Shown here: one piece after another, positions 42,257 through 51,350 of the stretch | Layout of the letters: each line of letters starts with the position of its first letter | Position numbering within the stretch: the stretch's first letter is position 1 | DNA from: Nonomuraea polychroma | GTDB lineage: Bacteria; Actinomycetota; Actinomycetes; Streptosporangiales; Streptosporangiaceae | DNA length: 64,000 nt | Reading direction: 5' to 3' | Assembly: GCF_004011505.1 (NCBI RefSeq) | Contig: NZ_SAUN01000001.1 | Span: forward strand, 10,691,501 to 10,755,500 | Notes under the pieces: model-generated | The model's input: only the letters and a program-made list of their open reading frames with translations | Database searches by the model: none | What the model was told of the DNA's origin: nothing | Position numbers and translations under genes: made by a program

Positions 42257-42939
42257 GCGCCTCCCGGCTCGAACTCGTAGATGTTGAGCATCAGCTGCAT
42301 CGGATACGCCGGCGACTGGTTCACCGTCCGCACGTGTCGCCCGTCCACGAAGAAGGACACGCGGCCGGGCGTCCAGTCGGCGGCGTAGACGTGGAACTCG
42401 CGGGCGTCGATGGGCAGCGTCTCCACCGTGAAGTCATCGGTGATGTCCGGATCGCCGAACGGGTGCAGGCCCATGCCGATCCGCGCCTCGGCCGGCGTGA
42501 CGTCGCGGCCGAAGATCTCCGCGACGCAGATCTCGGCTGAGTGCTCGGGCACGTCCTCGAAACCGATCAGCCACAGGGCCACCATGCAGTTCGGGTCGTC
42601 GATCGCCTTCGCACGCATCTCGATCCGGCCGTACTGCGGGGTGTAAAGCCTGACCTCGGGTTGTTCCTCGCGGACCACGGCGCCGCGCCCGTGCTGTCCG
42701 ATCCGGCTGCCCACCGGACCGGAGAAGAGTCCCGTCTGGAGGGAGGACACCCGCAGGTCGCCCTCCAGGTCGGGTGCCCATGGCGGCTGGTCCTCCTCGA
42801 TCAGCAGGGTCAGATGGCCGTCACCGAGCCGGTAGCGGGCCGCGGCGGCGGCCCGGGTGGTCCACTGCGGCAGGTAGGAGGGGATCCACTTCGTCTCGTC
42901 GAGGCGGTCGCCCTCGAAGGTGTCCTCGAAGTCGCTCAT
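42190..42939 (-). CDS. GH16-like glycoside hydrolase with altered catalytic motif
   Basis: A 249-residue concanavalin-like enzyme of the GH16 fold without a signal peptide: FEDTFEGDRLDETKWIPSYL, YGRIEMRAKAIDDPN, the catalytic strand HSAEICVAEIFGRD (about residues 132-145), and DWTPGRVSFFVDGRHVRT. The family motif ExDxxE reads EICVAE here: both glutamates are kept, while the middle Asp is Cys. Catalytic activity is therefore uncertain. It is coupled by ATGA to the upstream reductase gene and is convergent with DoxX. Confidence 0.82.
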   Translation of the reverse strand: MSDFEDTFEGDRLDETKWIPSYLPQWTTRAAAAARYRLGDGHLTLLIEEDQPPWAPDLEGDLRVSSLQTGLFSGPVGSRIGQHGRGAVVREEQPEVRLYTPQYGRIEMRAKAIDDPNCMVALWLIGFEDVPEHSAEICVAEIFGRDVTPAEARIGMGLHPFGDPDITDDFTVETLPIDAREFHVYAADWTPGRVSFFVDGRHVRTVNQSPAYPMQLMLNIYEFEPGGAYPKEFTVDWVRVRAAHNAIPM

Positions 42940-43709
42940 CGAACCGTCCAGCCTCCGTCCACGACCAGCGTGTGCCCGGTGACCAGGGAGGCGGCGGGGG
43001 AGACCAGGAACAACACGGCCCCGGCCACGTCCATGGGCTCGCCGATGCGGTGCAGCGCCGCGATCCGCTCGATCACGTCCGCCTCGAACGCCGGGTCGGA
43101 CAGGGCCTCGGCGGTGCCCGGCGTGCGGATGAACGTCGGCGCGACGTTGTTGACCGTGATCCCGTGCGGTCCCCACTCGACCGCGAGGCAGCGGGTGAGG
43201 TGGGCGATCGCCGCCTTCGTCATGCAATAGATGGATTCGCCGGGCAGGGCGACCTCGCCGGCCTGGGATCCGACGTTGACGATCCTGCCGTGCCGCTGCC
43301 CGATCATGACCCGGCCCACGGCCTGGGTGGCCAGGAAGGTGCCCTTGAGGTTGACCGCGAGCGTGCGGTCGAAGTCCTCCTCGGTGACCTCCTCCGCCGG
43401 GTTGCCCGGCGCGATGCCGGCGTTGTTGACCAGGATGTCGATCCTGCCGAACCGGTCCACCACGTCCCGCACCGCCCCGGCGATCTGCTCCGGGACGGTC
43501 ATGTCCATCTGGAGAGGCAGCGTGGCGCGCCCCATGCCGGTGATCTCGCCGGCCAGCCCGTCGTCGTCGCCGGCGTCCCGCAGACCGATGGCGACGTCAG
43601 CCCCGGCGTTGGCCAGCGCCAGTGAGATGGCCCGGCCGAGGCCGCGCGCCGCCCCTGTGACCAGGGCGACCTCTCCGTCGACCCGAAACTCGGGAAACAC
43701 TGCCCTCAC
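42936..43709 (-). CDS. Short-chain dehydrogenase/reductase
   Basis: A 257-residue classical SDR. VALVTGAARGLGRAISLALA (cofactor glycine loop), DILVNNAGIAPG, IVNVGSQAG (catalytic Ser), SIYCMTKAAIAHL (Tyr and Lys of the active site), and GHTLVVDGGW at the C-terminus are intact. GTG start. It is translated with the GH16-like gene and divergent from the GH74 gene, so it may act on a released sugar; this is inference from location only. Confidence 0.88.
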   Translation of the reverse strand: MRAVFPEFRVDGEVALVTGAARGLGRAISLALANAGADVAIGLRDAGDDDGLAGEITGMGRATLPLQMDMTVPEQIAGAVRDVVDRFGRIDILVNNAGIAPGNPAEEVTEEDFDRTLAVNLKGTFLATQAVGRVMIGQRHGRIVNVGSQAGEVALPGESIYCMTKAAIAHLTRCLAVEWGPHGITVNNVAPTFIRTPGTAEALSDPAFEADVIERIAALHRIGEPMDVAGAVLFLVSPAASLVTGHTLVVDGGWTVR

Positions 43710-43887
43710 CCCTTAATTCGTTGTATATCCAAACTATTGACCTTCGCCTCACCCTTGTGTGAGCCTTCTAATTGAGCTCATGCGCGAAGGCGCGGTGACG
43801 GTCAGGGTCCTGCAATCTGATCGTGCATGGCGGTCATCTGACGCCTTTGGGGCGCCTGTTGGCGTGCCTGGAAAGGGAGAGCCGCGC

Positions 43888-46560
43888 ATGCGAAGAAGAT
43901 TATTCGTCATGCTGGCGACCGCCGCCGTGCTGCTGGTGGCGGCTGTCGTGAGGATGTCGCCGGTCTCGGCCGTCGCCTCGGATCCGTACGCGTACAAGAA
44001 CGTCAGGATCGACGGTGGCGGTTTCGTACCGGGGATCATCTTCAACCAGACGGAGCGGAACCTCATCTACGCCCGCACCGACATCGGCGGGGCATACCGC
44101 TGGAACCAGTCCACCAAATCCTGGACCCCCTTGCTCGACTGGGTCGGCTGGGACAAGTGGGGCTACAACGGCGTGATCAGCCTAGCCACCGACCCCGTGC
44201 AGACCAACCGCGTGTACGCCGCCGTCGGCATGTACACCAACAGCTGGGACCCGAACAACGGCGCGATCCTGCGCTCGACCGACAAGGGCGACACCTGGCA
44301 GGCCACGGCGCTGCCGTTCAAGCTCGGCGGCAACATGCCCGGCCGCGGCATGGGCGAGGCGCTGTCCGTCGACCCGAACGACAACCGCGTGCTCTACTTC
44401 GGCGCGCCCAACGGCAACGGCCTGTGGCGCAGCACCGACTACGGCGCGACCTGGGCCAAGGTGGCGAGCTTCCCCAACCCTGGCAACTACGCCCAGGACC
44501 CGAACGACCCCAATGGCTACCTGAGCCACAAGCCGGGCGTGGTGTGGGTGACCTACGACCCGCGCTCGTCCACCCGCGGAACGCCTACCAAGACCATCTA
44601 CGTCGGCGTCGCCGACAAGGAGAACACCGTCTACCGCACCACCGACGGGGGCGCCACCTGGTCGCGGCTGGCCGGTCAGCCCACGGGCTATCTGGCGCAC
44701 AAGGGCGTGCTCGACACGGTCAACGGCTACCTCTACATCGCCACCAGCGACACCGGCGGCCCGTACGACGGCGCCAAGGGCGACGTGTGGCGCTACGCCA
44801 CCGCGACCGGCACCTGGACCCAGATCAGCCCCGTCCCGTCCTCCAGCAGCGACGACTACTTCGGCTACAGCGGCCTGACCATCGACAGGCAGAACCCGGG
44901 CACGATCATGGTGGCCACGCAGATCTCGTGGTGGCCTGACGTGATCTTCTTCCGCTCCACCGACTCCGGTGCCACGTGGACCCGGGTGTGGGACTGGACC
45001 TCGTACCCGAACCGCAGCTTCCGCTACAAGATGGACATCACGGAGAACCCGTGGCTGACGTTCGGCGGCAACCCGCAGCCGCCGGAGGTCACGCCGAAGC
45101 TCGGCTGGATGACCGAGTCGCTGGAGATCGACCCGTTCGACTCCAACAGGATGATGTACGGCACCGGCGCCACGATCTACGGCACCGAGAACCTCACGCA
45201 ATGGGACGTGGCGGGTGGCCAGTTCACCATCAAGCCCATGGCGAAGGGCCTGGAGGAGACGGCCGTGCTCGACCTGATCAGCCCGCCCAGCGGCGCGCCT
45301 CTGGTCAGCGGTCTGGGTGACATCGGCGGCTTCCGGCACACGAACCTGGACGCCGTACCGCCGATGATGTTCACCCAGCCGAACTTCACCTCCACCACGA
45401 GCCTCGACTACGCCGAGAAGTCGCCGTCGATCATGGTGCGGGCCGGCAACTTCACCGACGCCGACCGCCCGAACGACAGCCACGTGGCCTTCTCCACCGA
45501 CGGTGGCGCGAACTGGTTCCAGGGCTCGGAGCCGGGCGGCATCAACGAGGGCGGCACGGTGGCGGCGGCGGCCGACGGCTCCCGCTTCGTGTGGGCGCCT
45601 CGCGGGGTGACCCCGGTCTATTCGGTCGGCTACGGCAACTCCTGGCAGCAGGCCTCCGGCCTGCCCACCGACGCCGTCGTGGAGTCCGACCGGGTCAACC
45701 CGATGAAGTTCTACGGCCTCAGCGGCGGCCGCCTGTACGTCAGCACCAACGGCGGCGCCACCTTCACCGCCACCGCGGCCACGGGCCTGCCCACCAGCGG
45801 CAAGTTCAAGGCGGTCCCGGGCATCGAGGGCGACCTCTGGCTGGCCGGCGACGGCGGCCTGTGGCACTCCACCAACAGCGGCGCCTCCTTCACGAAGGTG
45901 TCCGGGATCACCAAGTCCGTGAACGTCGGTTTCGGCAAGGCCGCACCCGGCGGGAACTACATGGCGATCTTCGCGGTGGCCACGATCGACGGCGTCACCG
46001 GCCTGTACCGCTCGGACGACGCCGGGTCGAGCTGGCTGCGCATCAACGACGACAAGCACCAGTGGGGCAACATGGGCGAGGCGCTGACCGGCGACCCGCG
46101 CGTGTACGGCCGCGTCTACCTGGGCACCAACGGCCGCGGCATCATCTACGGCGACCGCACCGGCCCCCCGGTCACGGTCACCCCGACAGTCACCCCCACC
46201 GTCACCGTAAGCCCGACGGTCACCCCGACCGTGACCCCCACCGTCACCCCGACGACGGGCACGGGCTGCGCCGCCACCTACAAACCCGGCAACCAGTGGC
46301 AGGGCGGCTTCCAGGCGGAGGTGTCGGTCCAGAACACCGGCTCGTCGGCGATCACCGGCTGGAAGGTCACCTGGACGTGGCCGGGTGACCAGAAGATCAC
46401 CCAGCTGTGGAACGGCACCCCGACCCAGACGGGCGCCAACGTCAGTGTGACGAACGCCAGTTACAACGGCAACCTGGCGGCGAACGCGTCCACGTCGTTC
46501 GGCTTCACCGGCTCCGGCGCCGCGGCCACACCCACCACCGTCACCTGCACTCCGGCTTAA
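43888..46560 (+). CDS. Secreted GH74 xyloglucanase with CBM2
   Basis: An 890-residue exported enzyme that cuts xyloglucan. Signal peptide (MRRRLFVMLATAAVLLVAAV...). Two seven-bladed propellers carry repeated RSTDSGATWTRV / YRTTDGGATWSRL Asp-box-like turns. The conserved catalytic Asp residues lie in YARTDIGGAYRWN (near residue 68) and SGLGDIGGFRHTN (near 475). A Thr/Pro/Val linker of TPTVTPTV repeats leads to a C-terminal cellulose-binding CBM2 of about 100 residues (TGWKVTWTWPGDQKITQLWN; conserved Trp and paired Cys). AAGGGAGA is 8 nt before the ATG; a longer upstream frame is not supported. Confidence 0.94.
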   Translation: MRRRLFVMLATAAVLLVAAVVRMSPVSAVASDPYAYKNVRIDGGGFVPGIIFNQTERNLIYARTDIGGAYRWNQSTKSWTPLLDWVGWDKWGYNGVISLATDPVQTNRVYAAVGMYTNSWDPNNGAILRSTDKGDTWQATALPFKLGGNMPGRGMGEALSVDPNDNRVLYFGAPNGNGLWRSTDYGATWAKVASFPNPGNYAQDPNDPNGYLSHKPGVVWVTYDPRSSTRGTPTKTIYVGVADKENTVYRTTDGGATWSRLAGQPTGYLAHKGVLDTVNGYLYIATSDTGGPYDGAKGDVWRYATATGTWTQISPVPSSSSDDYFGYSGLTIDRQNPGTIMVATQISWWPDVIFFRSTDSGATWTRVWDWTSYPNRSFRYKMDITENPWLTFGGNPQPPEVTPKLGWMTESLEIDPFDSNRMMYGTGATIYGTENLTQWDVAGGQFTIKPMAKGLEETAVLDLISPPSGAPLVSGLGDIGGFRHTNLDAVPPMMFTQPNFTSTTSLDYAEKSPSIMVRAGNFTDADRPNDSHVAFSTDGGANWFQGSEPGGINEGGTVAAAADGSRFVWAPRGVTPVYSVGYGNSWQQASGLPTDAVVESDRVNPMKFYGLSGGRLYVSTNGGATFTATAATGLPTSGKFKAVPGIEGDLWLAGDGGLWHSTNSGASFTKVSGITKSVNVGFGKAAPGGNYMAIFAVATIDGVTGLYRSDDAGSSWLRINDDKHQWGNMGEALTGDPRVYGRVYLGTNGRGIIYGDRTGPPVTVTPTVTPTVTVSPTVTPTVTPTVTPTTGTGCAATYKPGNQWQGGFQAEVSVQNTGSSAITGWKVTWTWPGDQKITQLWNGTPTQTGANVSVTNASYNGNLAANASTSFGFTGSGAAATPTTVTCTPA

Positions 46561-46568
46561 GTCGCGAG

Positions 46569-46600
46569 ATTGGGGGGCGCCACCAACGGTGCCCCCCAAT
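46569..46600. terminator. Hairpin after the GH74 gene
   Basis: ATTGGGGGGC (46569-46578) pairs perfectly with GCCCCCCAAT (46591-46600), a 10-bp stem 8 bp after the GH74 stop. No T-run follows, but position and strength suit a terminator. Confidence 0.65.
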
Positions 46601-47409
46601 GGGAGCCGGACGGCGAACCGTCCCGCAGGCCGGGCAGTCACCCTGCGCGAAGTGTGCAGTCCCGCGGCGCCGGCTTCCGCGGGAACCGCGCCGTCGGGCG
46701 ACGGCGGCTGCAACGGAATTCTGTTGAAGCGTCGGCTGGCGGCGCGTGCCGCCGCGAGGACTGTTTCCTTTCACGAAGACCGGGGCGATGAAAGGATACG
46801 GGTTATCCTTTCATCCCGACGCGCGCTCCTGTCCATACTCGGCGGTTCTGATCCTCTTTCTTGCGCTTGCGGGCCTACGAGCAGTGTGGGCCACCCCCGT
46901 TGCTCTGCAGTGACCCGGGGCAGGCCTTTTCGGATGGTAATCGCCCCATCCGCCCGTCTACGACCTCGCCCAATGCAGCACAATCTGACGCTTGCTGGGT
47001 ATCCACAGCTTGGGCTGGATTTATGCCGTGACATCGCGCTCTGCGCAGATGCGCAAGTCAAAGAAATCATTGATCGATCGGCCAAGTGGGATCGCATTTC
47101 CGGACATTCGCGTTGCTCGTGAGAATGTAGAGCCATGCTCCGGCGCCACCAGAGGCGATGCGGATGTGCCGCCCGTTGGAACCGTGATCTGCTCCCGTAC
47201 CAGGTCAGACGCCGGTGAGAAAGGCAGGGTTGGAAGCAGCAACGCCCTGGTGCCGAGGAGTCCGATGCCCGCGGGATTGACGGGACATGTGGTCCGTTCG
47301 TAGCGTTTCTATCGCGATTCTGCCAACGCGCAGAAGCATTACCTGCACGACTCACACGACCGCCACGGAGGAGCTTTCGGCATGCCCGAAACAGGCCGAC
47401 GCGATACCG
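46601..47409. other. Long stretch without a convincing gene; contains a 12-bp perfect dyad
   Basis: About 800 bp with lower GC than the surroundings and no ORF of family resemblance; frames here look arginine-rich or random. The only strong structure is GATGAAAGGATA / TATCCTTTCATC (46787-46798 and 46804-46815) with a 5-nt CGGGT centre. This may be decayed sequence or hold an unrecognised RNA. Confidence 0.5.
46787..46815. repeat. Perfect 12-bp inverted repeat
   Basis: GATGAAAGGATA-CGGGT-TATCCTTTCATC. It is AT-rich compared with its flanks and shaped like a repressor site, but the nearest gene downstream starts about 600 bp away. Confidence 0.7.
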
Positions 47410-48615
47410 GTGAGGCACGGCCCGATTGACGCCTCAGGAAGTCTGCAACGTACTGGCGAGCAGCGCAGAAATCGACAGGCGCGCCTAGCCGTCGCCCTGC
47501 TCTATGTGATCATGAGCATGCCCATCGGCGGGTGGGCTGCCCGAGTCCCCGACGTGCGCCGACAGGTGGGTGCGGACGACACTATCTGGGGCTTGGCGAA
47601 CACCGTGCCGAGCGTCGGAAACATCATCGGCCTCTGCACGATCGTCCTCTTGGCAGGGCGGGTCGGTAGCCGTCTCCTTGCTGTCGTCGGGGCTGGGCTC
47701 GTCCTCCTGACCGTGCCTCTCATGGCGTGGTCGGCCAACTTCGCGGCGGTGGTGCTCGGCTTGACGACGTGGGCTCTGGTCGCCCACATCATGGACATCC
47801 CCATGGGCGCACTCGCGCTCGAGGTCCAACGCCGCTACCGCAGACCCCTCATGGGCAGTTTCGATGCCTGCTTCGGAGCAGGGACGCTGATCGGCGGAAT
47901 AGCCGGCACGTTGTCGGCGGCCTTGGGAGTGCCCCCGTGGGTACAGTTCGCCGTCACGAGTGGACTGCTCGTGCTGTGCTTGGCGGCGGTGGCTCGATGG
48001 TTGCCTGAGGAGATCAGGGAGGGAAACGGGACGCTCCGGACGTCGCTGCGGAGAAGGTTCAACCGCCGGATGCTCCCGATCACTGCGATGGCCTTCCTGT
48101 CCGGATACGTGTCCGAGTCGGCGATCCTCTGGAACGCCATCTACGTCTCCGAAACCATGGGCGCGGGCTCCGTTGCCGGCGGCATCTCCTACACCGCTGC
48201 CGCTACTGCGGGCACCGTGGCGTTGCTGGCCGTGGACCGAGCCACGGCACGCCTGGGCATTGTCCGCCTCGTGCGGACGTCCACCTTATTTGCGGCGGCA
48301 GGATTCGGCGTCTGTCTCGTGATCAGTAGTCCTGCGGCGGCGATCATCGGATTCGTTCTCCTCGCGGCAGGGATGTCAGCCGTGAATCCGAGCGTCTACA
48401 CCCTTGCCGGGAACCAGGAGGGCCTGTCGTCAAGCGAGGGCGTCTCAATGGTGGAGATCGGGCAGATGCCGGGAGCGTCGATCGTCGCGCCGGCGTTGAT
48501 CGGTGCCTTGAGCGGCGCGATCGGACTCCGCTTCGCTTTGACGTCCATCGTCATCGCGGTGTTGCTGCTAAGCGTGCTGGTGGGACGAGTCCGCTATGCC
48601 AATTGCCAGGGGTAA
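47410..48615 (+). CDS. MFS transporter, YbjJ/FucP-like
   Basis: About 400 residues with 12 predicted helices: LYVIMSMPIGGWAARVPDVR in helix 1, FDACFGAGTLIGGIAGTL mid-domain, and SAVNPSVYTLAGNQEGLSSS in the second half. The start is uncertain: GTG at 47410 is taken because the first helix begins about 25 residues later. An ATG at 47287 would add 41 unstructured residues, and neither has a good ribosome site. Substrate unknown. Base use is less GC-rich than the glycosidase genes on both sides, hinting at separate acquisition. Confidence 0.8.
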   Translation: MRHGPIDASGSLQRTGEQRRNRQARLAVALLYVIMSMPIGGWAARVPDVRRQVGADDTIWGLANTVPSVGNIIGLCTIVLLAGRVGSRLLAVVGAGLVLLTVPLMAWSANFAAVVLGLTTWALVAHIMDIPMGALALEVQRRYRRPLMGSFDACFGAGTLIGGIAGTLSAALGVPPWVQFAVTSGLLVLCLAAVARWLPEEIREGNGTLRTSLRRRFNRRMLPITAMAFLSGYVSESAILWNAIYVSETMGAGSVAGGISYTAAATAGTVALLAVDRATARLGIVRLVRTSTLFAAAGFGVCLVISSPAAAIIGFVLLAAGMSAVNPSVYTLAGNQEGLSSSEGVSMVEIGQMPGASIVAPALIGALSGAIGLRFALTSIVIAVLLLSVLVGRVRYANCQG

Positions 48616-48822
48616 TGTGGCGGTCATCGTGGCGATGGCGCCGCACGGTGGCTTCTCTCGCCGGCACAGCGGCGCCGGTCGCGGCAACCGTGTCTTGCAG
48701 ACGTCCGTGAGTGGCGCAAGGGCCCACAGGATGACGACGTTGAGCGGGCAGTGAAGGCCAAGCGCATCTGTGAAGAGGCCCACCTCGACCGCGCGACCCA
48801 CATGTTCGAGAGGAAGGGCTGA
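48616..48822 (+). pseudogene. Start-less ORF coupled to the XRE gene
   Basis: This frame runs open from the MFS stop to TGA at 48820-48822, which overlaps the XRE ATG (TGATG). The end reads DVREWRKGPQDDDVERAVKA then KRICEEAHLDRATHMFERKG, charged and protein-like, but there is no ATG and no GTG early enough to make a domain. It looks like the tail of a gene, possibly a toxin partner, whose 5' part was lost. Confidence 0.4.
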
Positions 48823-49118
48823 TGTCGGCACACAGCAGATGGAAGACGATTAAGGCAGCTCGGCTGCGTGAAGACGTGGTCGAACATTCCGAGTATGCGC
48901 AGGCGGGGCTGGATCTGCGGCTGGGCGACATGGTGCGGGCGCGGCGGATCGAGTTGGGCCTGACTCAGGCTGAGGTGGCGCAGCGTGCGCAGATCGGCCA
49001 GCCCGCTCTGTCCCGGATCGAGGGCGGCGGTGGTGTGCCGACGCTTGCCATGCTGGATCGGCTGGCCCGGGCAATGGGTACGACGTTCACGATCACCGTC
49101 GGACAGGATGCGACCTGA
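48822..49118 (+). CDS. XRE-family helix-turn-helix protein (antitoxin-like)
   Basis: A 98-residue DNA-binding protein. The C-terminal XRE domain is LGDMVRARRIELGLTQAEVA, QRAQIGQPALSRIEGGGG and VPTLAMLDRLARAMGTTFTI (about residues 32-92). The N-terminal 30 residues are charged. The size and domain position match HigA-type antitoxins. The expected toxin would be encoded just upstream, where only a start-less ORF remains. If that partner is gone, the protein would be an orphan regulator. Confidence 0.8.
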   Translation: MSAHSRWKTIKAARLREDVVEHSEYAQAGLDLRLGDMVRARRIELGLTQAEVAQRAQIGQPALSRIEGGGGVPTLAMLDRLARAMGTTFTITVGQDAT

Positions 49119-49454
49119 AACCCCGCTTGTGGTTCATGCGCCAGCGAACGGGGGACAAGGGCGCGGAGGCTGGTTGTGCTGTGGTGAGGATTCGGCAGGT
49201 TCACGGCCTGTCGGCCAAGGCCGGGAGAGCGCGAGAGGGCTGGAAAGCCCTCTCGCCCGGGATCGGGGCGAAGCCCCGATCCGGATGAGTACGCCCGAGC
49301 GTCAGCGAGGACCGCTCAGGGCGGGATCCCGCCAGCCCACTTGGTAATCGGGCAACGGGTGGGTGCTTGTAAGGGGGTCGAAGGGAGCGGAGCCCCCTGG
49401 GAAGCACGTCTGGAGTCACGCCCGCGAAGCGGCTCTTGTGGAAGGCCTTGCCTT
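49119..49454. other. Gene-free interval with REP-like hairpins
   Basis: 336 bp between the XRE gene and the end of the permease gene. It holds REP-like copy 2 (49231-49281). A further hairpin-like stretch near 49372-49400 has AGGGGG and CCCCCT arms around an imperfect centre. No coding signal seen. Confidence 0.6.
49231..49281. repeat. REP-like double hairpin, copy 2
   Basis: GCGAGAGGGCT-GGAA-AGCCCTCTCGC (49231-49256, perfect 11-bp stem), then CCGG and GATCGGGGC-GAA-GCCCCGATC (49261-49281, perfect 9-bp stem). It shares the two-hairpin plan and the CTCGCCCGG junction with 24037-24084, although stem sequences differ by compensating changes. Confidence 0.75.
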
Positions 49455-50366
49455 TTAGCCCTTGATGGCCCCCACGATGACGCCCTTGGTGAAGTGGCGT
49501 TGGACGAAGGGGTAGATGATCAAGGCGGGCACGACGGCGATCACGACGATCGCCATCTTGATCGCCAGGGTCGGGGGTGCGTCGCCTGTCACCCCCGCCG
49601 TCGCCGCCGGCAGCGGGTTCGAGTCCACCACGTACTGCCGCAGGATCAACGCCAGGGGCCATTTACGCGTGTCGTCGATGTACAACATGGCGTTGAACCA
49701 GGCGTTCCAGTAGCCCACCGCGTAGAACATCGCGACGACGGCCGTGACCGCCTTCGACATGGGCAACACGATGCGCCACAGGATGCGGAACTCGCCGGCT
49801 CCGTCGATGCGCGCGCTGTCCAGGACCTCCCCGGGGATGTTCATGAAGAACGAGCGCAGCACCACCACGTTGAACGCGGAGACGGCCGTCGGGAGGATCA
49901 GCGACCAGTACGTGTCCTTCAGGCCCAGACCGCTCACCATCAAATACACGGGGATGATGCCGGGGAAGAACACGAACATCAGCAGGATGCTGAACAGCAG
50001 CGGCCGGTGCAGGAACGAGCCGGGGCGTGACAGCGAGTACGCCCCCAGGATGCTGACCGCGGTGCTGGCCAGCGTCCCGATGACGGTCACCCCGGTGCTG
50101 ACCAGTACGGCCCTGCTGACCACGGTGTCGGAGAAGATCTGCCGGTACGCCTCGAACGTGATCCCGTCGGGCACCAGCACGAGCCCGCCGGCGCGGTTGA
50201 CGGTGGCCGACGAGCTGAGACTGGTCAGCACGATCGTGTAGAGGGGGCCGAGCACGGCCAGGACGATCAACGTCACCAGCGTGCCCTTGCCCACCTGGCC
50301 GACCGGCGAGCGCCGCTCCTCCCAAGGCGCCAGCTTCGACGGTTTCCTGGACGTCAGAGCTGTCAT
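49455..50366 (-). CDS. Sugar ABC permease, YtcP/LplC type
   Basis: A 303-residue permease with about six helices. EAA loop DSARIDGAGEFRILWRIVLP (about residues 190-210); C-terminal FVQRHFTKGVIVGAIKG as in this subfamily. It overlaps the upstream permease by ATGA. Last gene of a three-gene importer operon; no ATPase gene. Confidence 0.93.
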   Translation of the reverse strand: MTALTSRKPSKLAPWEERRSPVGQVGKGTLVTLIVLAVLGPLYTIVLTSLSSSATVNRAGGLVLVPDGITFEAYRQIFSDTVVSRAVLVSTGVTVIGTLASTAVSILGAYSLSRPGSFLHRPLLFSILLMFVFFPGIIPVYLMVSGLGLKDTYWSLILPTAVSAFNVVVLRSFFMNIPGEVLDSARIDGAGEFRILWRIVLPMSKAVTAVVAMFYAVGYWNAWFNAMLYIDDTRKWPLALILRQYVVDSNPLPAATAGVTGDAPPTLAIKMAIVVIAVVPALIIYPFVQRHFTKGVIVGAIKG

Positions 50367-51340
50367 GATCGCGAATACACCCCTCGCTCGCCCATCGCGT
50401 GCGCGACCCGGTTGGCCGCCAGGATCAGCAGCAGCCCGACCAGGCCCTTGAACAACCCGGCCGCCGCCCCGTACCCGAGGTCCCCGGTACGCAGGCCCTG
50501 CCAGTAGACGAACGTGTCGAACACTTCGGACGCCCCGCTGCCGACGGCGCTGCGTTGCAGCATGAACTGCTCGAACCCGACGTTCAGCGCGTCACCCAGG
50601 CGCAGGATCAGCAGCAGCACGATCACCGGGCGCAGCCCGGGCAGCGTGATGTGCCACATGCGCCGCCACCTGCGGGCCCCGTCCACGGCGGCGGCCTCGT
50701 ACAGGTTGGGGTCGATGGTGCTCAGCGCGGCCAGGAAGATGATCGCGCCCCAGCCGGCGTCCTTCCAGATGGTCTGGCTGGTGATGAGCAGGATGAACGT
50801 GTCGGAGTTCGTCATCCAGTCGACGCCCTCGTGGCCGCGCTCGCGCAGGATCTGCGCGAGCAGGCCGGCCCCGCCGAACATCTGCTGGAAGATGGCCACG
50901 ACCAGCACCCAGGAGAAGAAGTACGGCATGTAGACGACGCCCTGCACGAACGCCCTCAGCCTGGCCGAGACGATGCTGTTGAGCAGCAACGCCAGCATGA
51001 TCGGCACGGGGAAGTAGAAGGCGAGCTGGAAGGCCGTGATCGACAGCGTGTTCGCGATCGCCCGCAGGAACTGCGGGTCCTGGAAGAGCAGCGCGAAGTT
51101 GGTGAAGCCGATGATCGGGCTGCCGGTGATGCCGCCGGTGTAGGGGTTGTAGTCCTGGAAGGCGATGACGTTGCCGAGCGCCGGGATCCACCAGAAGGCG
51201 AGCACCAGCAGGAACATCGGCAGGTTCATCACCAGCAGCGGCCAGTCCCTGCGTAGCTTGGCCTGCCAGGTTATTTTCACCTGTTCAGCGGTGGGGGCCG
51301 GGCCGGGCTTGACCGGCCGCTTGGCCGTGACTACCCCCAT
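50363..51340 (-). CDS. Sugar ABC permease, LplB type
   Basis: A 325-residue permease with a cytoplasmic N-terminus followed by about six helices (LLVMNLPMFLLVLAFWWIPA begins helix 1). The EAA loop is EAAAVDGARRWRRMWHITLP (about residues 218-237). The LplB-like subfamily typically serves plant-oligosaccharide importers with large binding proteins. ATG at 51340 lies 10 bp after the binding-protein stop. Confidence 0.93.
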   Translation of the reverse strand: MGVVTAKRPVKPGPAPTAEQVKITWQAKLRRDWPLLVMNLPMFLLVLAFWWIPALGNVIAFQDYNPYTGGITGSPIIGFTNFALLFQDPQFLRAIANTLSITAFQLAFYFPVPIMLALLLNSIVSARLRAFVQGVVYMPYFFSWVLVVAIFQQMFGGAGLLAQILRERGHEGVDWMTNSDTFILLITSQTIWKDAGWGAIIFLAALSTIDPNLYEAAAVDGARRWRRMWHITLPGLRPVIVLLLILRLGDALNVGFEQFMLQRSAVGSGASEVFDTFVYWQGLRTGDLGYGAAAGLFKGLVGLLLILAANRVAHAMGERGVYSRS

Positions 51341-51350
51341 GAAGCGCTCC

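Noticed and set aside
46177..46262. Short repeated units resembling a small repeat array or CRISPR
   Set aside because: They encode the Thr/Pro/Val linker between GH74 and CBM2; in frame, no unique spacers.
47021..47242. 73-codon minus-strand frame
   Set aside because: No family resemblance or start signal.
46771..47418. 215-codon minus-strand frame after GH74
   Set aside because: Arg/Ser-rich, no recognisable motif, no ribosome site; treated as non-coding.
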